Positions 53,056 through 61,362 of a DNA stretch of 64,000 nucleotides are shown one piece after another. Source of the DNA: CAYPNF01 sp964411985 (GTDB lineage: Bacteria > Verrucomicrobiota > Verrucomicrobiia > Limisphaerales > J093); NCBI GenBank assembly GCA_964411985.1, contig CAYPNF010000031.1, positions 1 to 64,000 of the forward strand, read 5' to 3'. The notes beneath the pieces were generated by a model. It was given only the letters and a program-made list of their open reading frames with translations. It was not told where the DNA came from and did no database searches. The translations under genes were made by a program, and so were the position numbers. The stretch's first letter is position 1, and each line of letters opens with the position of its first letter.

Positions 53056-55209
53056 ATGAAGAAACAAGCTCTCCTCCTCGCCCTGACCCTCAGCACCTCC
53101 ACCGTTCTCCTGGGGGCTCAGGAGCCGGCCTCCCAACGAGAAAACCAAGACCCACCTCCGCGTGGCGAAAGTGTTGGAAACAAGGGGAATGCGAACCGAC
53201 CACCCGAGACGGAGGCTCTCACCGACGCACAGAAAGCCCAAGTGAAAGCCATTCTTTCTAAGTTCCAGGCAAACGCTCTGAATGCCGAGCAGGCCAAGGC
53301 CATCCATGATGCATTCCGCCAAGCTGGTCTCCGAGGCGGGCCCGCCATGGCCGACACCATCAAGGCGGCGGGATTCGACCCGGACAAACTGCGCGATCTC
53401 GCTCCTCCCCCCGGAGAAACCAATGGGCAAGACCAGCGACAACCTCAAGGCGCCGACGACAAGGTCGGAGGCGGGAAGAACCGTCCAGAACCCAAAGGAC
53501 AGGAGCGGGGCGGTCAGGGCAATTACTCGATCGACCAGGCCATCTCGGATCGGGCGCAGCTGAACACGATCGCGTTTGACGGCTTGGCCTTTCTCACCGG
53601 CGACCTGGGGAGTTGCACCTTCCTGCCCCCCGGCAAAGCGGCCGATTTTTTTGGTTTTCAGTACATGCGCGATGTGGACTCCAACCAGCTCGGTCACAAC
53701 ACTTCCTTCGTCCCCCGGGCGGCGAACAATGTTCTCTATATCCTTACGTCAGAACAGAAGGCGCAGCTGATCGCGTTGGCGAAGGAACAGGAGAAGATGC
53801 TGGCAGAACTTGCTTACAAACGTTTTCCGTTGATCAAGGCATTTTGTCGGCAACTTACGGGAGACCTTCCGGCAGGAACGACTGCCTTGGATCGGGAAGC
53901 GGTAATGAAGTATACGGCCCGTATCTTTGAAATCGATGGTTTACTCAGTTACCAAAGAGCCCGCGTCCTAGGAAACATCGTCCGCTCCCTCACTGACCAG
54001 CAGAAAGCCTATCTTTCCAAGATGACTTTCAACAACTCCGCCACCTGGCCGGAGCTGGAGGATCAGGTGGACAAACGCAGTCTGCCCCGTGCCGTCCATG
54101 TGGCAGTCATGACCTATGCCAGCGAGATGTTCAGTTGGTATGCGGGCTCGGTGGAAGCCGATGTCTACTTCTGTCCCGAACGCCATGCGACCTACTTTGG
54201 ATCGTTCTACATGAAGGACATTCCCGCCATGGGGAATGCCAACTTTTCCATCAGCACCTCCCTCACCGGGGATAGTGGAGAAGCGTTCCTGAAAGCGCTG
54301 TCCACCTCGCAACGCCAGAAGATCACGGAACTCGTTGATCTCCAACGTAAAGACCTGCAGGAAGTGGTTGCCGTGCGCCAGGCCATCTCGATCGAACTCC
54401 GCCGGTTCATGAAAGACGCGTCCGTGGACGAGGCTAAAGTCATGGCCTTGGCAAAAAGGTACGGTGAGTTGGATGGTAAAATCTCTTACTGGTATGCAAT
54501 GCGATTTTCCGAAGTCGGGAAGACGCTCACCGCCGACCAGAAGAAGACCCTCCTCAAACTGCGCAACCTCGACAGCAAGTACGTCTGCAAGGGTGCCTAC
54601 CTCTACTCTCAGGCGATCGACATGCCGGAGATCGAGAACACCGACTTCCTCTTCAGCGCCTCAGGCAAGACGGTTTCCAGCCCCTCTTCGGCTTCTTCCT
54701 CCGCTGCCCCAGTGGTAAGCAGTGGTAGCTTCAAGCTGCAGAGCTCTGCCGTTGCCAACGGAGGACGGCTTCCCCAGGAATTCACGGGGGATGGAGATGG
54801 AGTGACTCCGCCGCTAGAATGGGGCGCTGCGCCAGCCGGGACCAAAAGCTACGCTGTGATCATGCACCACATCGATCCCGAGGGAAAAGCCAAGTGGTAC
54901 TGGACCCTCTACAACATCCCGGCCGACGTACAAAGGCTTCCCAAGAATGTTCGAGGTATCGGAGCTCAAGGAAACAACAGTGTCAACGGGAAGATCGGCT
55001 ACGCGCCGCCTCATTCGAAGGGTCCTGGTGAGAAGACCTACATCCTCACTCTCTACGCCCTTTCTTCTCCGCTCGAATTGAAGGTCGCGCCCGGAGAGGT
55101 AACACGGGAGGTGCTGCTCGCGGCGATGAAAGGAAAGGTACTCGGCAATTCAGAGCTGCAGGTGGTCTACACACGCGGGGAGGTCGGCCAGGTATCCAGC
55201 CAAAAATAG
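53056..55209 (+). CDS. Secreted multidomain protein with duplicated helical domain and C-terminal PEBP (YbhB/YbcL-like) domain
   Basis: A 717-residue exported protein (signal peptide MKKQALLLALTLSTSTVLLG, then AQEPA). A short helical region (about 55-118, LTDAQKAQVKAILSKFQANA) and a Gln/Gly-rich linker precede an internal duplication: KAADFFGFQYMRD ... LTSEQKAQLIALAKEQEKML (about 190-330) and HATYFGSFYMKD ... LSTSQRQKITELVDLQRKDL (about 375-540). Residues about 557-710 are a phosphatidylethanolamine-binding-protein domain: GGRLPQEFTGDGDGVTPPLE, AVIMHHIDPEGKAKWYW, LYNIPADVQ, NSVNGKIGYAPPHSKGPGEK and LTLYAL. PEBPs bind anions such as phospholipid heads. The fusion is unusual. A CheY-like gene follows after 30 bases. 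Confidence 0.8.
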   Translation: MKKQALLLALTLSTSTVLLGAQEPASQRENQDPPPRGESVGNKGNANRPPETEALTDAQKAQVKAILSKFQANALNAEQAKAIHDAFRQAGLRGGPAMADTIKAAGFDPDKLRDLAPPPGETNGQDQRQPQGADDKVGGGKNRPEPKGQERGGQGNYSIDQAISDRAQLNTIAFDGLAFLTGDLGSCTFLPPGKAADFFGFQYMRDVDSNQLGHNTSFVPRAANNVLYILTSEQKAQLIALAKEQEKMLAELAYKRFPLIKAFCRQLTGDLPAGTTALDREAVMKYTARIFEIDGLLSYQRARVLGNIVRSLTDQQKAYLSKMTFNNSATWPELEDQVDKRSLPRAVHVAVMTYASEMFSWYAGSVEADVYFCPERHATYFGSFYMKDIPAMGNANFSISTSLTGDSGEAFLKALSTSQRQKITELVDLQRKDLQEVVAVRQAISIELRRFMKDASVDEAKVMALAKRYGELDGKISYWYAMRFSEVGKTLTADQKKTLLKLRNLDSKYVCKGAYLYSQAIDMPEIENTDFLFSASGKTVSSPSSASSSAAPVVSSGSFKLQSSAVANGGRLPQEFTGDGDGVTPPLEWGAAPAGTKSYAVIMHHIDPEGKAKWYWTLYNIPADVQRLPKNVRGIGAQGNNSVNGKIGYAPPHSKGPGEKTYILTLYALSSPLELKVAPGEVTREVLLAAMKGKVLGNSELQVVYTRGEVGQVSSQK

Positions 55210-55239
55210 CCCCATCGGCAACCATCAATACAAAGGGTT

Positions 55240-55686
55240 ATGAAAACCATCTACCCCTGCAAACGCTGGCTCGTCGTGGACGATGATCTCACCATCCGGA
55301 AGTTGGCTGCCATGGTTCTGCAAACCCGCCCCGGCATCGAAGTGGTGGTGTGCGACAATCCCCAGGACGCAATGACAACATTCATAAGTGCCCCGAAGTC
55401 TTTCGAGGTGCTCATCACCGACTTCGAGATGCCGATCTTCAATGGGCTGGAACTAGCTCGAAAGGTGCGCGCACAGTCGTCGGAGATCCGGATTCTGCTC
55501 ATCTCAGGGAATGGTGTTGAGGCAAGCGAACTTAGGTGTTCAGCCCTGGACGGGTTTCTGCCTAAACCCTTTACGCCCGGCGAACTTATGGAAGCAGTGG
55601 AGGCGATTCTCCTGAATCTGAGCACCCCCTCCAGCCTAGGGACAGAAGTAGCGACACCCGAGGCGCTTGCTTCCATCAGCTCATGA
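55240..55686 (+). CDS. CheY-like single-domain response regulator
   Basis: A 148-residue receiver domain with nothing after it. The acidic pocket is WLVVDDD (Asp14-16), the phosphoacceptor Asp61 lies in LITDFEMP, the switch Ser is in LLISGNG, and the conserved Lys is in FLPKPF. The 25-residue tail is low-complexity (LNLSTPSSLGTEVATPE). There is no output domain, so it acts by protein contact, as CheY does. It follows the PEBP-fusion gene at 30 bases on the same strand and may be cotranscribed. The hybrid kinase at 3349 and the chemoreceptor at 38475 are possible partners but are far away. Confidence 0.9.
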   Translation: MKTIYPCKRWLVVDDDLTIRKLAAMVLQTRPGIEVVVCDNPQDAMTTFISAPKSFEVLITDFEMPIFNGLELARKVRAQSSEIRILLISGNGVEASELRCSALDGFLPKPFTPGELMEAVEAILLNLSTPSSLGTEVATPEALASISS

Positions 55687-56059
55687 TCGAAGCCCTTGCT
55701 CCTTTCTCACTCCATCGGGAACCGAGTTTTCTACTCGCCATGGGAGCCAGCCTGACTCTCATGGCAGCTTCGCCGTCGCGGCCTATCGACTTTATTACGA
55801 TACTTGGCGAAAGCAACAGAGGTAAGGGAATGCAAGCGAACGGACGTGTAATCACACCCCAGCCATAACCCTGCCCGAAGCAGTCCAGCCAAGCCTAACA
55901 GAGCCCGAAGCGTTGCCGACGCTTGTTAGCCAAGGGGAGGCTCGATTCTCCCCTAAAGCCCCGGCCAAGAACCGCCGATCTCCTATTTGTGCCGGTGTGT
56001 CCCGATAGAGCGATGAGAAGCAGGTCGGAGACGGTCGGCCCCGCGAAGTCCTGCGTACA
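55687..56059. other. Intergenic region after the CheY-like gene
   Basis: No convincing gene, repeat or terminator is visible in these 373 bases. A 61-codon frame (55683-55868) overlaps the CheY-like stop as ATGA, but the sequence is low in protein-like features and lacks a ribosome site. Confidence 0.4.
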
Positions 56060-58879
56060 ATGAACGTGTCCAACGGAACTCGGCCAGCCATCCTTCTGGG
56101 CATTCTGCTGGGCCTATGCCTGGAAACCAGCCATGCAGCAGGGCCTGACCTGATCTTCCAGGTATCCGAATTTGCCGGTGTCGGCCGCACAAACGAGGTT
56201 CTTGCCTCCGGCCTGCCCTTGGCGCGGGATTTGGCGGCGCACTCGACGAGCCAACTCCAAGTCACCACGCTGAACGGTCAACCGATGCCTGCACGGTTTC
56301 ACGTTCTAGCCCGGTGGAATGCTGGCCGAGCCAATACCAACGCGGCCTTACAGTGGGTATTATTGGAAATGCCTGTTAGTGTTCCAGCCAACGAAACCCG
56401 CCATTTCCGGCTGGTGGTTTCCTCTTCCGAGGCTGCTGTAGCACCAATACCTACCCCCCTGAGGCTCACTGAGGATCAAGGGCAGCTCACCATCGACACA
56501 GGAGTTGCACGTTTCCAGCTGGGTGATAACCCGAACGCGCTGTTTGACGAAGTCCGTTTACGCGACGGTACGTTGGTTGCCACGGGCACCGCTGTTTCGG
56601 CCGTCGCGAATGGCCAATCGACCCTCCACAACCGCGCCCGCCAGGTGAAGGTCGAACGAGTCAGCGATCTGGCGGCTGTGGTTGTTGTGGACGGCCTTTA
56701 TGACCTGCCTCCGGTGGGCACTGGCGGACTGGCCTCGAATCGACGTTATGAGTTCTTCGCTGGGTCGGCCACCGTGCTAATACGCCACGAAGTGGCCTGG
56801 GAAGGCAATCTGGCTCCAATGGGGGTGCTTGGAGAGGAAGGGGTTCCCAATGGCATTCGTATGACCCAGGTGCGGGACACGTTGAAACTGCATAGGAACG
56901 GTCCACGCCAAGCCCTGGTTTGGGGAGCCATCGAGAAAACTCCTTTCGCAGCTTCGGTTGCGGCTGATGCTGAAGTAAAACTCCATCAAACACTTCGCGA
57001 CCGCCACACGGATCCCCAGCGCTTTCACCTCCAACTTGGAGAGGTTCACCAGACCGGCCCATTTGCCACAGCGGGAGTGCTGGCCCTGAGCGACGGCACC
57101 AAGACCGTCGCTGCCGCGCTGGATCATATGCACTACTATGAACCACAGGCTTTGGTCGGGCTGTCGGACAACCTCCTGGCGATTGACATTGCGGCGGATC
57201 AAACCTGGCTGGGAGCACGGCAAGGTCTGTTCGGCCGCTTCGGGGTCAGCGTGAGCCCAGGAGAGCCCGATGCCTCCACTCTTCGCTCGAGCCTCTGGGC
57301 TAAACTCAACCACCCCTTGCGCGCCTGGCCCTCTGCGGCTTGGTTTGCCGCTTCGCAAGCTGTCGAGGAATTCCCCATTGGCGATCTTGCCCCAGAATGG
57401 CAAGGCTATGATCTACTCCTTCCGACCCTCCTGGACCGCACGACGAATCTGGTCCAGCAATTAGGGCTTCCCGGCCTCCAAACCTACGGGCTGTTCCCCC
57501 GCTACTGGGGGAATCCCGCCGAGGCTTACGACGAGTTGACCAACAACGCCGCCGACCCCACCCCAAACGAATCCTGGGATGACCTGTACTGGGGTGCCAC
57601 TTGGACCGATTACCACAACACGTCCGCCATCGCCGACTTCTGGGCGATGCGTTCGGGGAACTGCAAATGGCTGGACGAAGTTGCCGCTCCGGCTGCACGC
57701 CGGATGCTCCATACACAGATCATCCACGGCGCGCCCGAGGACTCTTATTTCTACATCGGCCAGTCCCCTTGCGGTTACGGCGGCTATCGGGCCGATTTTA
57801 ATAGTTCGCATGCCTACTTTGACAACCTGCTGCTGTACTACTGGCTCACCGGTGATTACACCGTCGTAGAAACTCTCCAGCGCGGCGCCAGCAGCATGAG
57901 GTCTTACTACACTCCAGGACGCCCTTCGGCCCCCATCGACCCTCTCCAACCTGCCCCGGATGACTACTCCCACCCGGTAAGCCGTGTGGCGGCCCAATGG
58001 ATGGAAGTCTTCCGATTCGTAGGATTGGCCAGCGACGATCCCACTTACCTCGACGATTTTCGCGGACAGTTGTCCCGGGCTGTCTCCCAGTATTACGCTG
58101 AGCTGAACCGGGATGGACGGCGATACGGATTCTGGTGTGACCGACCGCTTTCGACCCCCGGCTTTCACACGACCGATCAGATCTGGATGGCGGCCCTGTA
58201 TGACCTCAACAACCTGTATCGCTGGCTGGTGGATTCCCAAGACACCCCCATCGGCAGCCCTCCGCTTCGGCCAAGCGACGTGCTCACCGCTTGCGCCCGC
58301 ACCTTGACCTACCTCGCTCCGAACATCTCCCCACTGGCGGACGGCAGCGTGGAAGGGCAATGGCCCAACGCCATCTGTTTCAAATGGGGCGGCACGCGCA
58401 TTGGCGGCCAACTCCTCGGTGTCACCAACCACGTCATGCCTGCTGCTGACCCATTCCTCTGGGACACCGGAAAAGCAGTCCTGTCCGCAACTGTAAGCCG
58501 TGCTGCTGGTTTCTGCGGGGATCCAGCCATGCGCCAACTGGCCTCGGATTTGGCGCGCCGGACGATCCGAGTTTCCTGGAATCAAGGCACGCCCAGTCCT
58601 CTGGGTAAGGAACAAGGCCTTTACCTAAGCCGCCTCCCCCAGGCGGTGGCAAGATTGAACCCTCAAACAGGTCCGCACCTCCAGTTCATCCGTGAAGATC
58701 AACGTCTTTTCGTCCTTCCACCTGATCTCAGCCAACCCTGGACCCTGGAAAACACCCCCAGCCTCTCCGAACCGGCTTGGGAACCTGTGACGCATGGTCT
58801 CAGCGCCTACGGTTTGGAGGTCGATTTGCCTGCCGCTTCCAACTCCTTCTTCCGCATCCGTCTCCCTTCCAATCCTTAA
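56060..58879 (+). CDS. Secreted protein, probable PcRGLX/YetA-like polysaccharide lyase family member
   Basis: A 939-residue exported protein with signal peptide (RPAILLGILLGLCLETSHA, then AGPD). The N-terminal part is beta-rich and has GLPLARDLAAHSTSQLQVTT, WNAGRANTNAALQWVLLEMPV and FRLVVSSSEA, as in the RIFT-barrel start of PcRGLX/YetA proteins. The central part has beta-sandwich-like strands (about 150-420). After WQGYDLLLPTLLD comes a helical region (GLFPRYWGNPAEAYDE, WDDLYWGATWTDYHNTSAIA, FNSSHAYFDNLLLYYWLTGD) in keeping with an alpha/alpha toroid. PcRGLX cleaves rhamnogalacturonan. The match is by recognition of layout and motifs, not by search. The last 75 residues are the W...FFRI module. 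A lactonase gene follows after 39 bases. Confidence 0.5.
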   Translation: MNVSNGTRPAILLGILLGLCLETSHAAGPDLIFQVSEFAGVGRTNEVLASGLPLARDLAAHSTSQLQVTTLNGQPMPARFHVLARWNAGRANTNAALQWVLLEMPVSVPANETRHFRLVVSSSEAAVAPIPTPLRLTEDQGQLTIDTGVARFQLGDNPNALFDEVRLRDGTLVATGTAVSAVANGQSTLHNRARQVKVERVSDLAAVVVVDGLYDLPPVGTGGLASNRRYEFFAGSATVLIRHEVAWEGNLAPMGVLGEEGVPNGIRMTQVRDTLKLHRNGPRQALVWGAIEKTPFAASVAADAEVKLHQTLRDRHTDPQRFHLQLGEVHQTGPFATAGVLALSDGTKTVAAALDHMHYYEPQALVGLSDNLLAIDIAADQTWLGARQGLFGRFGVSVSPGEPDASTLRSSLWAKLNHPLRAWPSAAWFAASQAVEEFPIGDLAPEWQGYDLLLPTLLDRTTNLVQQLGLPGLQTYGLFPRYWGNPAEAYDELTNNAADPTPNESWDDLYWGATWTDYHNTSAIADFWAMRSGNCKWLDEVAAPAARRMLHTQIIHGAPEDSYFYIGQSPCGYGGYRADFNSSHAYFDNLLLYYWLTGDYTVVETLQRGASSMRSYYTPGRPSAPIDPLQPAPDDYSHPVSRVAAQWMEVFRFVGLASDDPTYLDDFRGQLSRAVSQYYAELNRDGRRYGFWCDRPLSTPGFHTTDQIWMAALYDLNNLYRWLVDSQDTPIGSPPLRPSDVLTACARTLTYLAPNISPLADGSVEGQWPNAICFKWGGTRIGGQLLGVTNHVMPAADPFLWDTGKAVLSATVSRAAGFCGDPAMRQLASDLARRTIRVSWNQGTPSPLGKEQGLYLSRLPQAVARLNPQTGPHLQFIREDQRLFVLPPDLSQPWTLENTPSLSEPAWEPVTHGLSAYGLEVDLPAASNSFFRIRLPSNP

Positions 58880-58918
58880 TTCATTCTTTGTTGAATCGGA
58901 GACCCTCTCTGTAGTTCC

Positions 58919-60103
58919 ATGGTGGCCATGATCCGTTTCTGGTCCACATGCCGTCGACTGGCTCTTCTCCTGGGCTTGTTCATAACTATGCAAGACATCT
59001 TCTCAGCTTCCTCCACCAAAGATCCATCCCGGTCACTGGTTTACGTCGGGACCTACACCGGCGGGGCGAGCAAGGGCATTTACGCGTTCCAGTTCGACTC
59101 GCGCACGGGAGAGTTTACCGAACCCGCGCTGGTGGCGGAGACGCCCAACCCAACTTTCCTGGCGCTTTCGCCTGACCAACGGTTTCTGTATGCGGCAAAT
59201 GAGGTCGGGAAGTTCCAAGGGAAACCCGGAGGCTCCATCAGCGCCTATGCCATCGAAAAGCCCTCGGGAAAACTGTCCCTGCTGAACCAAGGTTCCACCC
59301 GAGGCGATGGACCCTGTCATGTGGTCGTGGATCGCACAGGTAAGTTCGTCCTGGCAGCGAATTACGGCGGAGGTAGCGTGGCGGTCATCCCGATTCGCAA
59401 GGACGGCGGGCTGGAGGAAGTGTCCTCTTTTGTCCAACACACTGGGTCCAGCGTGAATCCGTCTCGGCAGAAGCAACCACACGCTCACTCCATCCACGTG
59501 GATCCCGCCAACCGTTTTGCCATCGCGGCCGACCTGGGAATCGATAAGCTGTTGGTTTACAAGCTCGACCCAGTCAAAGGCCTCCTCACTCCAAACGAAC
59601 CGGCCGCCTTCGCTCTGAAGCCCGGAGCAGGCCCGAGGCATTTGGCTTTTCATCCGAACATGAAGTTCGCCTACGTGATCAATGAGCTGCAGTCCACCGT
59701 AACGGCTCTTCGCTGGGATGCCGCCGAGGGTAGTTTCGCTGAAATCCAGACGGTCCCCACCCTGCCAGCTGATTTTGCCGGCCAGAGTACCACCGCCGAG
59801 GTCGTGGTGCATCCCTCGGGCAAGTTTCTGTACGGGTCCAATCGGGGCCATGACAGCATCGCGGTGTTCGCCATCGACGATGCGACCGGCCGCCTCACTT
59901 CGATCATGCGGATGGCCACGGGAGGAAAGACTCCGCGCAACTTTAACCTGGATCCGTCTGGCCGATGGCTCTGGGCAGCCAACCAGGATTCCAACAACCT
60001 GGTTCTGTTCGCTGTTGACCCCAGCACAGGCAAATTGGAGGCAACCAGAAAGACCATTCAGGTTGGCGCGCCCGTGTGCATCAGGTTCACTCCCCTGCCG
60101 TAA
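58919..60103 (+). CDS. Lactonase family protein (6-phosphogluconolactonase-like seven-bladed propeller), exported
   Basis: A 394-residue protein with a signal peptide (WSTCRRLALLLGLFITMQDI, cleavage near FSA-SST), starting at the ATG at 58919 (an ATG three codons later also fits). The propeller opens LVYVGTYTGGASKGIYAFQF and repeats the blade pattern: NPTFLALSPDQRFLYAANEV, GDGPCHVVVDRTGKFVLAANYGGGSVAV (given in two parts in the sequence), QKQPHAHSIHVDPANRFAIA, GPRHLAFHPNMKFAYVINEL, and VHPSGKFLYGSNRGHDSIAVF. Length equals that of cytoplasmic Pgl plus leader. Family members hydrolyse sugar lactones; export suggests a lactone outside the cytoplasm. The phosphotriesterase-family gene follows after 41 bases. 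Confidence 0.9.
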   Translation: MVAMIRFWSTCRRLALLLGLFITMQDIFSASSTKDPSRSLVYVGTYTGGASKGIYAFQFDSRTGEFTEPALVAETPNPTFLALSPDQRFLYAANEVGKFQGKPGGSISAYAIEKPSGKLSLLNQGSTRGDGPCHVVVDRTGKFVLAANYGGGSVAVIPIRKDGGLEEVSSFVQHTGSSVNPSRQKQPHAHSIHVDPANRFAIAADLGIDKLLVYKLDPVKGLLTPNEPAAFALKPGAGPRHLAFHPNMKFAYVINELQSTVTALRWDAAEGSFAEIQTVPTLPADFAGQSTTAEVVVHPSGKFLYGSNRGHDSIAVFAIDDATGRLTSIMRMATGGKTPRNFNLDPSGRWLWAANQDSNNLVLFAVDPSTGKLEATRKTIQVGAPVCIRFTPLP

Positions 60104-60144
60104 CCCTTTGGTCTGGATTCACCACGCAACATCCCTGCGACCCC

Positions 60145-61197
60145 ATGCATACCTCTGCTCACTTCAGGCAGGATCGACGCCGGTTCGTTCGTCAATTGGC
60201 CCTGCTCTTGGCCGGGGCGGGATTCACGGCCCACGCCGCCACCCCCGCCAAACCCAAGATCCACACGGTCCTGGGACCCATCGCCCTGGGCAAGCTGGGG
60301 CAGACCCTCGTGCACGAGCACGTCCTCTGCGACTTCATCGGCGCCGCCCAAACGGGTCGACACCGTTGGTCCGTGGAGGAAGTCGTGGCGACGATGCGCC
60401 CGTACCTGGAAAGTCTCCGCAGGCGAAAGTTTACTGGTTTTGTCGACTGCACTCCCGCCTACATCGGGCGCGACCCGAGGTTTCTAGTGAAGCTGTCACG
60501 ACAAACGGGGGTCCAGATTGTGACGAACACCGGTTACTACGGTGGCGCGGGGGACAAATATGTTCCAGCGCATGCCTACCAAGAGACCCCAACCCAATTG
60601 GCGGATCGTTGGTGTCGCGAATGGCAGGAAGGGATTGAAGATACGGGAGTGAAACCGGGCTTCATCAAGATCGGCGTCGATGAGGTCTCCGGAAGCCCTC
60701 CCCGACTATCAGACATCGACGCCAAGCTTGTCCAAGCTGCTGCCGTGGCTAGCCAACGCACCGGCTTGTCAGTCACCTGTCACACCGGGGGCGGTCACGC
60801 AGGCCTGCAGGTGCTGGAGGTGTTCCGCAGCGCTGGGGGAACTCCCTCGCGCCTGGTGATCGCGCACTCGGATGGCCACGGTCTGGAGACGAACCTGAAA
60901 GTGGCGAGCAGTGGGGCTTGGGTTTCGCTGGACGGTATAGGGCCGGATTCCGCCCCACAGCGGGTTTCTCTGGTCAAGGCTCTGTTGAAGGATCATTCCA
61001 ATCGGCTGCTACTTTCTATGGACGCAGGCTGGTACTGGGCCGGGGAGAAAGGGGGCGGCAAAGTGCGGGATTATAACTACCTCCACGACGGCTTTCTTCC
61101 CCTCTTGCGGCAAGCGGGGGTCACTTCCCGACAGCTGAAGCAATTACTCGTCGAGAACCCGGCGCAGATTCTGTCGGTGCCTGCGCGGCCCTCCTGA
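60145..61197 (+). CDS. Phosphotriesterase-family metal-dependent hydrolase, exported
   Basis: A 350-residue amidohydrolase-fold enzyme. The start at 60145 (MHTSAHFRQDRRRFVRQLAL) gives a Tat-type leader with DRRRFVR and a cleavage site near AHA-ATP. All six binuclear-metal ligands are present: His57 and His59 (LVHEHV), carboxylated Lys175 (GFIKIGV), His213 (VTCHTG), His241 (IAHSDG) and Asp293 (LSMDAG). Length is that of phosphotriesterase-like lactonases, which hydrolyse lactones and, weakly, organophosphates. Adjacency to the exported lactonase supports a lactone-hydrolysis role. The spacing (41 bases) indicates one operon, ended by the terminator after this gene. Confidence 0.88.
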   Translation: MHTSAHFRQDRRRFVRQLALLLAGAGFTAHAATPAKPKIHTVLGPIALGKLGQTLVHEHVLCDFIGAAQTGRHRWSVEEVVATMRPYLESLRRRKFTGFVDCTPAYIGRDPRFLVKLSRQTGVQIVTNTGYYGGAGDKYVPAHAYQETPTQLADRWCREWQEGIEDTGVKPGFIKIGVDEVSGSPPRLSDIDAKLVQAAAVASQRTGLSVTCHTGGGHAGLQVLEVFRSAGGTPSRLVIAHSDGHGLETNLKVASSGAWVSLDGIGPDSAPQRVSLVKALLKDHSNRLLLSMDAGWYWAGEKGGGKVRDYNYLHDGFLPLLRQAGVTSRQLKQLLVENPAQILSVPARPS

Positions 61198-61207
61198 AAA
61201 AGAGAAG

Positions 61208-61240
61208 GGCGGCTGTTGTAGGACAGCCGCCGTTTTTCTT
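61208..61240 (+). terminator. Rho-independent terminator
   Basis: The stem is GGCGGCTGT (61208-61216) with ACAGCCGCC (61223-61231), a perfect 9-base stem with a 6-base loop, followed by GTTTTTCTT (61232-61240). It lies 11 bases after the phosphotriesterase-family gene and ends the transcripts from the left. Confidence 0.9.
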
Positions 61241-61362
61241 GGGGGGAGACAGCGAGCCTAAGCGCGCTTTCACTTTGTACCCGCCGCGTGTTGCTTGTCT
61301 GTAAGATCCTTAGGCACCCGGGGGTGGCGTGAGTGAACAGCACCTCGCTGTGGTGAGATTCG

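Noticed and set aside
55683..55868. A 61-codon frame that overlaps the CheY-like stop as ATGA
   Set aside because: The overlap is suggestive of coupling, but composition is not protein-like and no homology is apparent; I note it only within the intergenic entry.
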